Shown in pieces: positions 36,262 through 42,033 of a stretch of DNA of 42,033 bases. The stretch's first letter is position 1, and each line of letters begins with the position of its first letter. Where the stretch lies: positions 1-42,033 of the forward strand of contig JAJRTW010000240.1 in NCBI GenBank assembly GCA_024278075.1, given 5' to 3'. Below the pieces are notes generated by a model. That model saw nothing but the letters and a program-made list of their open reading frames with translations. It did not search any database and had not been told where the DNA came from. A program made the translations under genes and the position numbers. This stretch comes from Bacteroidota bacterium (GTDB lineage Bacteria; Bacteroidota; Ignavibacteria; Kapaibacteriales; UBA2268).

Positions 36262-36402
36262 TTAACGTTAGATGAGGATTTCTTATCATTAGATGAAGAT
36301 TTATTAACGTTAGATGAGGAAGAATTATCATTAGATGAAGAAGAATTAACGTTAGATGAGGAATATTTGTCGTTAGATATGGATTTATTATCGCCAGATT
36401 AA
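36262..36402. repeat. 21-bp tandem repeat array 3 with alternating subunits
   Basis: Units begin at 36262, 36283, 36304, 36325, 36346 and 36367 with a partial last one. Two unit types alternate (TTAACGTTAGATGAGG and TTATCATTAGATGAAG), giving a 42-bp higher order. In one frame they translate as acidic heptads (LTLDEDF, LSLDEDL, LTLDEEE, LSLDEEE, LTLDEEY) and end with TAA at 36400, but no good start codon precedes them. Confidence 0.88.
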
Positions 36403-36494
36403 GAAAAATCATGGGTAGGAATCAATGCCGGAATCTTAACTCTAAAGCGCCTATGGAATAAAATCAAGGATTTGTCGTCCGCCGCCGGTTTGGC

Positions 36495-37688
36495 TTAAGC
36501 ATTAAAATCATCATACAATTCAGAAACAGCAATGCCGCCAATAGTTGTCTTTTCGCGGGTGTATTTCATCATCACATCATTCATAGCCCCCTCGAGTTCA
36601 TCGGATTTTATGCCGTAGCGAATCGAAGACCACGCCTCCATGAAAGCCGCCAGATCGTCGGAGGCCTTGACTATTTCACCATCGTAGGGGTCGAACTGAT
36701 CGTCGTTGTACTTATTATTAATCTTAATGCTCGGCATAGGGGACTTATAGTTTATCTTGCTTGCGAATTCATTGTGCGTAAAATTGCGTATCTCCGGCAT
36801 CCATTCGGGCTCGAGATGCGGATATATAAGTTCGGCCGAGAGCTTCTCCTCGATTCGGCTAATCTGCTCGGACATGCCCGGCACTTTCCGCTTAAGCGGC
36901 GAGATGATGTCGCGTGTGACAGCTTCGGGCAAATCATGCAGGAGTCCGCCAAAAAAGTTGTTATATATGCGTTTGGGAGCCGGAGAATATAATTCAAGAG
37001 TAAATAAATATGAGACAACGGCGACGAATAGCGAATGCCCAAGCACGGTCGTAGCCGGCACTCTCGGCAATTGTCCCCACCTGACCTGGTAACGCATCTG
37101 CCCGCAGAGGTCAATAAAGTTTTTGATCTTACCACGTACGTTTATCTTCCTGATTCCAAGCAGACTTTCGTATTGTTTTATGGAATTCATCAGCGAATTC
37201 TCGATTTCCTCGATTTGGTAGTCATCGACGTTGATATGTTTAATAATCCGGAACTCCCAAAAGCTGGCATAGATATGCGAAGCGTCGAGAATCTTCGTAG
37301 CAAGCGGCTGGATTATCGCCGGATTGTGGAGATACTCCCCGAATTGACGTTTTAGCATTTCATTTCCAATTTTTTTGTTTATCTCATCCCAGACCCATTG
37401 GTTCAGTTGAGCGAGCAGCTTGCGGTTTTTCTCAATCTCGCGGAACACCGGCCGCTGTATGTCCGATATAATTATTCTCCGCAACAGTTCGAATATGCCG
37501 CCCTTTATCAGATCATTCCAATCGACTTCATTTCCTGCCATTTCCTCGTATTTTCCGAGGCAATAGGCGATTATCATCTTGTGGGCGTGCTTGTCCATTT
37601 CGATCAGTTCTATCGGGCGGAGCTTGTCGTTCCACCTTTGTATGGAAAAGCCCTTGAACAGCACTTCTAATAATTTCCGGTTAATCAT
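36495..37688 (-). CDS. HD-domain phosphohydrolase (YfbR-like)
   Basis: The product is 397 aa, about twice the size of YfbR. The N-terminal half is an HD-like helical domain (EMDKHAHKMIIAYCLGKYEEM). The C-terminal half has the metal-binding residues in GHSLFVAVV, H251-D252 of LLHDLPEA, DIISPLKRK typical of YfbR-type nucleotidases, and the last Asp in VKASDDLAAFMEA. Expected activity is a metal-dependent phosphatase, such as a 5'-nucleotidase; substrate unknown. Single gene, divergent from the gene at 37912. Confidence 0.78.
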   Translation of the reverse strand: MINRKLLEVLFKGFSIQRWNDKLRPIELIEMDKHAHKMIIAYCLGKYEEMAGNEVDWNDLIKGGIFELLRRIIISDIQRPVFREIEKNRKLLAQLNQWVWDEINKKIGNEMLKRQFGEYLHNPAIIQPLATKILDASHIYASFWEFRIIKHINVDDYQIEEIENSLMNSIKQYESLLGIRKINVRGKIKNFIDLCGQMRYQVRWGQLPRVPATTVLGHSLFVAVVSYLFTLELYSPAPKRIYNNFFGGLLHDLPEAVTRDIISPLKRKVPGMSEQISRIEEKLSAELIYPHLEPEWMPEIRNFTHNEFASKINYKSPMPSIKINNKYNDDQFDPYDGEIVKASDDLAAFMEAWSSIRYGIKSDELEGAMNDVMMKYTREKTTIGGIAVSELYDDFNA

Positions 37689-37911
37689 TTTGCTTGACTT
37701 TGTATGGTTTGTTAATCGTTTGTATTATTATATAGTAGAGATAATCAAAGATAGCGAATTAATCACAACAAAAAGAATTGGATAATTCGATTGTTTATGT
37801 AACTTATTAGGATAATCGGTTGTTATTATTATTATTGCTTTATTACTCTTGAATTCCGAATAAAAATCTCCTGAATATATATTTACTTATTAACTATTCA
37901 AAGGTATTATT

Positions 37912-39435
37912 ATGAGAACAGTGATTACCCGATTGTTAAGCATTTCTCTGTTTATGCTTTTATTATTCAATGTATGCAAAGCTGCTGACGAGTATTGCAT
38001 ACCGCCGTTTTTAGATAAATGGGGTGACCCCTATACAGGTATTGTTAATGTCAAGTTTGAGGGTGAAACAACTCTGGACAATTCAACACCATACGATGAT
38101 AAATACAAATATTTCGACGAATTGCCGCCAGTCGAATTAGAGAAAGGCAAAGAATATAATTTATCAATAACATTACTTAACACTATGCAGCAGTCATGGG
38201 CGAAACTACTACAAGTAAGGGTATGGATAGACTGGAACCATGACTTTGACTTTGATGATGAAGGCGAGGAAGTTATCACTGTAGTAGAAGATAGCACTAA
38301 TTTGTTTTTTGAAGAATTGCTAAAAGTCCCCGAAGGTGCTGCTACCGGTATAACTCGAATGAGGGTATATGAAGATATGGTATTTGGGCATATTGACGCG
38401 AATCCTTGTGGGTACATTAACGAACCGAAGGAAAGCATTGGCCACCACGGCAACGTAGAAGATTATGACATAAAGATTACCGGCACCGGCACTCCGCAGC
38501 CCGAACTGACTCTAAGCGTCGATACTCTTGACTTCGGCGGTGTTGTCGAAAATCAGTCCGACAGCTTGACTTTCGACATATCGAACACCGGCAGCGCGGC
38601 TCTGGAAATAACACAAATAAGTGTTGGGGGAACAGATAAAGATTATTTTTCAATTCAAAACATCAATTTACCACTTACAATAGAACCGGGTAATTCGGAA
38701 ACAATTACCGCTATATTCTCACCCACCGGGATTGGAAATTTTCTTGCTGGAGTTGGCATAGTGTCAAATGATACCGGCGGGCCTGGCATTGTAAGGCTTG
38801 CCGGCGAGGGCATCGCAGAGCCAAAGCCGGAGCTGACTCTGAGCGTGCAGGAACTTGATTTCGGCGAGATATATAATGACCAAACCAAGCAGTTGGAGTT
38901 CGGCATTAATAATTCGGGGAATGACACCCTTATGGTTGCGGTATTAATGGTAAAAGGGAAAGATGCTAATGCTTTCTCGCTGTCGGGCTTCGACTTGCCA
39001 TTAAACATAGAAGCCGGCGATTCTGTGGCTATTATTGTTGAATTCAATCCTGTTGATAAGGGCGATTTCGGCGCACAAATTATTATTGGGTCGAACGCTA
39101 CCGAAGAGCCAATTACTTTGGTAGTTACAGGAAAGTCTTTGGGGCCGAACAGTGTTCTGGAGGATACTAATATTTTGTCTCTATCACTGACTCCGAATCC
39201 GGCCAGCGAAACAATAAATATTAAATACGATATCAAAGAAGGCATATATGAAGAAATTCATTTATATATCGTTGATCTATCGGGCAATAAAGTAAAATCA
39301 CTAAATCAAACCCGGGAGATAGCAGGCGGGCAAAATATTACGGCTGACATTATGGATTTGCCGGCGGGGAAATATTTCCTGATTATCGAATCCGGCGGGA
39401 CATATAATAATTATCCACTGATAATTGTTAGATAA
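37912..39435 (+). CDS. T9SS-secreted protein with GEVED and ASH-type domains
   Basis: The product is 507 aa. It has a signal peptide (MRTVITRLLSISLFMLLLFNVCKA), a GEVED domain at about 40-195 ending GNVEDYDIKI with an acidic patch WNHDFDFDDEGEE, and then two ASH/choice-of-anchor-D Ig-like domains (LSVDTLDFGGVVENQSDSL and LSVQELDFGEIYNDQTKQL). The C-terminal T9SS type A sorting domain starts LSLTPNPASETINIKY and ends PLIIVR. It is probably a cell-surface binding or adhesion protein. A strong terminator follows. Confidence 0.85.
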   Translation: MRTVITRLLSISLFMLLLFNVCKAADEYCIPPFLDKWGDPYTGIVNVKFEGETTLDNSTPYDDKYKYFDELPPVELEKGKEYNLSITLLNTMQQSWAKLLQVRVWIDWNHDFDFDDEGEEVITVVEDSTNLFFEELLKVPEGAATGITRMRVYEDMVFGHIDANPCGYINEPKESIGHHGNVEDYDIKITGTGTPQPELTLSVDTLDFGGVVENQSDSLTFDISNTGSAALEITQISVGGTDKDYFSIQNINLPLTIEPGNSETITAIFSPTGIGNFLAGVGIVSNDTGGPGIVRLAGEGIAEPKPELTLSVQELDFGEIYNDQTKQLEFGINNSGNDTLMVAVLMVKGKDANAFSLSGFDLPLNIEAGDSVAIIVEFNPVDKGDFGAQIIIGSNATEEPITLVVTGKSLGPNSVLEDTNILSLSLTPNPASETINIKYDIKEGIYEEIHLYIVDLSGNKVKSLNQTREIAGGQNITADIMDLPAGKYFLIIESGGTYNNYPLIIVR

Positions 39436-39462
39436 GTATTGCCTGTAGAATTATTTTCATTA

Positions 39463-39496
39463 AAATCCTCTTCCAAAACCGGCGGAGGATTTTTTT
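39463..39496 (+). terminator. Rho-independent terminator
   Basis: AAATCCTC pairs with GAGGATTT, followed by a T-run. It ends the GEVED-protein transcript. Confidence 0.8.
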
Positions 39497-39592
39497 AGGT
39501 ATTCACTATAAGAAAAAAAATTGCCTACAATTTGGTGCTTAGTAATTATTCCATTATTTTGTGGTTGTGAGTATTAGTACATATTAAACACC

Positions 39593-39603
39593 TAACCGGA
39601 CAG
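39593..39603 (+). repeat. Element-end 11-mer before the DUF2147 start
   Basis: TAACCGGACAG followed by AAG and then the ATG at 39607. The same 11-mer stands four bases before the GTG of the radical SAM gene on the other strand near 19950. It matches the inner end of family A elements. Confidence 0.5.
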
Positions 39604-39606
39604 AAG

Positions 39607-40062
39607 ATGAAATTATTCCAGAACTCCGCTTTCATTCTCATTATTCTATTGCTGCTTCCTTTCGGCAGTGCCATATCGAAAGATGAAAAAGATGCTATTA
39701 CCGGCACATGGCTCACCGGTAAAAAGGATGCCAAAGTTAAAATATACGAACAAAAGGGGAAATATTACGGGAAGATAATTTGGCTGAAGAATCCGAATTA
39801 CGAAGACGGCAAAGAAAAAGTCGATAAAGAAAACCCGGATGAAAACAAGAGGAAGAGGAAAATTCTTGGCCTGAATATCCTCAAGGATTTTGTTTATGAC
39901 GAGGACAATGAATGGGATGACGGTGAGATCTACGATCCGAAATCGGGCAATACTTACAGCTGCAATATTGAACTTGTTGAGGATGGCAAAGTGCTTGAAG
40001 TTCGCGGCTATATCGGCATTTCCCTGTTTGGCCGAACCGAAATATGGACAAGGGTTGAATAA
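39607..40062 (+). CDS. DUF2147-family secreted protein
   Basis: The product is 151 aa with a signal peptide (MKLFQNSAFILIILLLLPFGSA). The mature part has the DUF2147 pattern: ITGTWLTGKKDAKVKIYEQK, YYGKIIWLKNPN, GLNILKDFVYDEDNEWDDGEIYDPKSG and EVRGYIGISLFGRTEIWTRVE. It is a small lipocalin-like beta barrel in the periplasm or outside. Function unknown in this family. Confidence 0.88.
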   Translation: MKLFQNSAFILIILLLLPFGSAISKDEKDAITGTWLTGKKDAKVKIYEQKGKYYGKIIWLKNPNYEDGKEKVDKENPDENKRKRKILGLNILKDFVYDEDNEWDDGEIYDPKSGNTYSCNIELVEDGKVLEVRGYIGISLFGRTEIWTRVE

Positions 40063-40099
40063 CCCGAAGATTTCGGATTTCCCAATTATTTCGGGCATT

Positions 40100-40119
40100 C
40101 CCAAATATTTTGGGTATTT
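40100..40119 (+). terminator. Probable terminator after the DUF2147 gene
   Basis: CCCAAATATTTTGGG forms a hairpin followed by TATTTTA. A weaker hairpin CCGAA...TTCGG lies just after the stop at 40062. Confidence 0.5.
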
Positions 40120-40141
40120 TAGTAAAAGGTTTCGTATATAT

Positions 40142-40340
40142 ACTAGTGCATCATCTCATAAATGATTGATAACTATTTAATATAATTCAATCAATGTATA
40201 TGTAGTGGCAGGTTCGCAACCTGCCTGAACTTATGTTCTGCCAGTTGTTACAACTGGCAATATAGAAACTGCCGCCATTCGTCAGTTGTAACAACTGACG
40301 GAACGTTAGATATTAATTTATTCTGAGATGATGCACTAGT
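40142..40340. mobile_element. MITE-like element, family F, with three internal hairpins
   Basis: Perfect 17-base terminal inverted repeats ACTAGTGCATCATCTCA and TGAGATGATGCACTAGT, with CTAG at each outer edge. The interior holds three successive perfect palindromes: GCAGGTTCGCAACCTGC near 40208, GCCAGTTGTTACAACTGGC at 40240-40258 and GTCAGTTGTAACAACTGAC at 40281-40299. No coding capacity. Confidence 0.8.
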
Positions 40341-40502
40341 GTCGTGTCAGGCATACTTTAACGGTTCACTTAGGCTGTCATTCCGGACTTGATCCGGAAT
40401 CCAACTTAATATAGCCATATAGCCTGTGAATACAGGATTCTGAAACAAGTTCAGAATGACAGAAAAAATAATTCGTCAAAATATGCCTGACACGACACTA
40501 GT
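40335..40502. mobile_element. MITE-like element, family D copy 2 (CTAG-flanked)
   Basis: Perfect terminal inverted repeats TGTCGTGTCAGGCATA and TATGCCTGACACGACA are flanked by CTAG on both sides. The left CTAG is also the right edge of family F, so the two elements abut. The interior is the shared core: GTCATTCCGGACTTGATCC, CTTAATATAGCCATATAGCC and, inverted, CAAGTTCAGAATGAC. The CTAG duplication resembles the YTAR target of IS5-group transposases (established for that family; assignment here is inference). Confidence 0.82.
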
Positions 40503-40586
40503 AATGTATTCGGATTCATTATTACTAATTCTAAGTAAAATCAATTATTTAACATTATTTTTATTAACTATTATTTTGGTATAACA

Positions 40587-41027
40587 ATGGGAAAAAGTGT
40601 AAATAGAGTAACTCTGCTCGGCAATTTGGGGCAGGACCCGGAGATGCGATCCACAGCGTCCGGCAAATCGGTTTGTACATTGAATATTGCAACATCCAAG
40701 CGGTATAAAAATCAATCCGGCGAATGGCAGGAATCTACAGATTGGCATAAGGTGGTTTTGTGGGAGCGATTGGCCGACATTGCAGGGCAATACCTCCAGA
40801 AAGGCAGCAAGGTTTATATCGAGGGACGCCTGCAAACCCGCTCGTATGAAGCAAAGGATGGAGGCACGCGTTACGTTACCGAAGTTGTTGCCACCGAACT
40901 TGTTATGCTTAGCTCTCGAGAGCAGTCCGGCGATTCGGGCTACGGCCAGAAGGACTACCAATCCCAGCAAGGCCCATCCGGCAACCTTGCCCAGGATGAC
41001 GCCATGGATGACGAGGTGCCATTCTAA
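40587..41027 (+). CDS. ssb: Single-stranded DNA-binding protein
   Basis: The product is 146 aa. The OB-fold occupies residues 1-108 (VNRVTLLGNLGQDPEMR, DWHKVVLWERLADIAGQYL, KVYIEGRLQTRSY). A Gln/Gly-rich linker follows, and the acidic tail ends DDEVPF, the site where SSB partners bind. It is essential in replication and repair. It is next to two small elements upstream and a HAD phosphatase downstream. Confidence 0.95.
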   Translation: MGKSVNRVTLLGNLGQDPEMRSTASGKSVCTLNIATSKRYKNQSGEWQESTDWHKVVLWERLADIAGQYLQKGSKVYIEGRLQTRSYEAKDGGTRYVTEVVATELVMLSSREQSGDSGYGQKDYQSQQGPSGNLAQDDAMDDEVPF

Positions 41028-41047
41028 CCCGAACATTTCGGGCTTAT
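41028..41047 (+). terminator. Hairpin after ssb
   Basis: CCCGAA pairs with TTCGGG around CAT, immediately after the ssb stop, followed by CTTATTAT. The T-run is weak, so termination may be partial. Confidence 0.5.
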
Positions 41048-41163
41048 TATATCTTACATCTGTAACCATGTCAAGATATTTAGAGTTTGTGCGGGTATAA
41101 TTTCCGGTCGAAAGGCGGCGGCCTGCTTTGATTATCGTAAATTTTGCGGGCTAATTCAGCGGT

Positions 41164-41874
41164 ATGAAACACCTTTTATTATTCGACATAGACGGCACTT
41201 TGGTTAAATTCAAAACAAGGAGGTCAAGATCGATATTCATGGGAATGTTTCTTGATCTTTTTGGCGTTGAGACTAATCATAGCGACCTCCCGGATTTCTC
41301 TGGCATGACCGACCTAAGCATTCTCTATAGCATTGCGGATTCCACCGGTTTTGACAGGGCGAAGATAAACAGAAATATTGATAGGATATGGAAATATTTG
41401 ATTGATGAATTCCGGCCAATTTCTACAAAGGAAAACCTCGAACTTCTTGTCAATGCCGATGTTTTGCTGGCTACATTGAATAAGTCGAACAATATTACAC
41501 TTGGCCTTCTCACGGGGAATTTCAAAGGGAATGCATATCTGAAATTGAGCGTTTACGACTTGGTGAAATACTTCGCATTCGGCGCCTTTGGCGATGATTA
41601 CTTCGACAGGAATTCATTGCCACCGGTTGCTTTTGGCAGGGCGAATAAGCTGGCCGGCGAAAATATGTATTCATTCCTTAATTCAATTATAATCGGAGAT
41701 TCGCCCCGCGATATTGAATGCGCCCAAGCCAATAATATGAAAGTATTAGCAGTTGCCACCGGCCTTTTCTCGCGGCAGGATTTAATGGTTAATTCACCCG
41801 ACATCATACTCAATGATTTCTCCGATATTGATAAAGCCATAGACGCATTGGAGAGCTTGGGCGTTGGGTTGTAG
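41164..41874 (+). CDS. HAD-family phosphatase
   Basis: The product is 236 aa. Motif I is FDIDGT (nucleophile Asp8, acid Asp10), motif II is LLTGN, and motif III/IV is IIGDSPRDIECA. A helical cap lies between motif I and II, as in phosphoglycolate phosphatase and related enzymes. The substrate cannot be read from sequence. The gene stands about 136 bases after ssb. Confidence 0.85.
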   Translation: MKHLLLFDIDGTLVKFKTRRSRSIFMGMFLDLFGVETNHSDLPDFSGMTDLSILYSIADSTGFDRAKINRNIDRIWKYLIDEFRPISTKENLELLVNADVLLATLNKSNNITLGLLTGNFKGNAYLKLSVYDLVKYFAFGAFGDDYFDRNSLPPVAFGRANKLAGENMYSFLNSIIIGDSPRDIECAQANNMKVLAVATGLFSRQDLMVNSPDIILNDFSDIDKAIDALESLGVGL

Positions 41875-41903
41875 GTTGAGATTATTGGTATATTGGGCTT
41901 AAT

Positions 41904-41974
41904 CTTATGTAACAAGTAAATGGCGTGATGCCGCAACTGTCTATATATCAATGACTTCTTATGTAACAAGTAAA
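41904..41974. repeat. Pair of 17-bp direct repeats
   Basis: CTTATGTAACAAGTAAA occurs at 41904-41920 and again at 41958-41974. The window ends soon after; from 41975 onward no gene can be called. Confidence 0.7.
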
Positions 41975-42033
41975 AAACAGAGAGGTTTTTATGTGGATGG
42001 TGAGTAATTCATTTTGAATAGAATTATATAGAA

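Noticed and set aside
1-42033. CRISPR array, tRNA or rRNA
   Set aside because: The tandem arrays have no unique spacers between repeats, so they are not CRISPR. I saw no tRNA cloverleaf or rRNA sequence in reading the window.

Overview
The window looks like a chromosome segment of an uncultured, AT-rich, probably anaerobic sugar-degrading bacterium of the Bacteroidota/Ignavibacteriota (FCB) branch. The clues are two proteins with type IX secretion (T9SS) C-terminal sorting tails, a GEVED/ASH-domain secreted protein, an NfnAB-type bifurcating transhydrogenase with a 2[4Fe-4S] ferredoxin, many glycoside hydrolases, and weak Shine-Dalgarno sites at most starts. The lineage is inferred; no rRNA, tRNA, CRISPR array or integrase is visible.

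Layout. 1-6.4 kb is accessory: a dead higBA toxin-antitoxin pair hit by small insertions, two intact hicBA pairs, ybbR, a T9SS-tailed beta-helix gene with an in-frame TAA, a relic of a second ybbR tail, and a lipoprotein. 6.4-10.2 kb (minus strand) holds ferredoxin and nfnBA; a relic of the nfnB 3' end plus a terminator lies beyond the ferredoxin, as if the ferredoxin and its flanks were inserted between nfnB and its terminator. 10.4-16.0 kb (minus) holds a putative TIM-barrel glycosidase, a Tat-type class V aminotransferase and an (alpha/alpha)6 glycosidase. 16.7-22.3 kb (minus) holds a sodium:solute symporter, a radical SAM/SPASM protein and a three-gene split methionine-synthase-like set (reactivation domain, homocysteine methyltransferase, corrinoid protein).

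22.8-35.3 kb (mostly plus) holds two small proteins, a KDPG aldolase-KDG kinase fusion, another (alpha/alpha)6 glycosidase, an orphan HicB, a GH38 alpha-mannosidase, a Gfo/Idh/MocA oxidoreductase and a heparinase II/III-like lyase broken by one in-frame TAA. Together with the symporter this reads as dispersed machinery for a mannose- and uronate-containing polysaccharide: lyase and glycosidases release sugars, the symporter imports them, and the fusion enzyme takes keto-deoxy sugar to pyruvate and glyceraldehyde-3-phosphate. 35.4-36.4 kb is a block of tandem repeats with periods 210, 21, 21 and 21 bp. 36.5-42 kb holds an HD-domain protein, the GEVED/ASH/T9SS protein, a DUF2147 protein, ssb and a HAD phosphatase.

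The intergenic spaces are full of small non-coding inverted-repeat elements (MITE-like). At least four terminal-inverted-repeat families occur, and two unrelated ones carry the same internal palindromic core. The most distinctive signals are these nested elements, the 3'-tail duplications of nfnB and ybbR, the two large genes with single in-frame TAA codons, and the 21-bp arrays.
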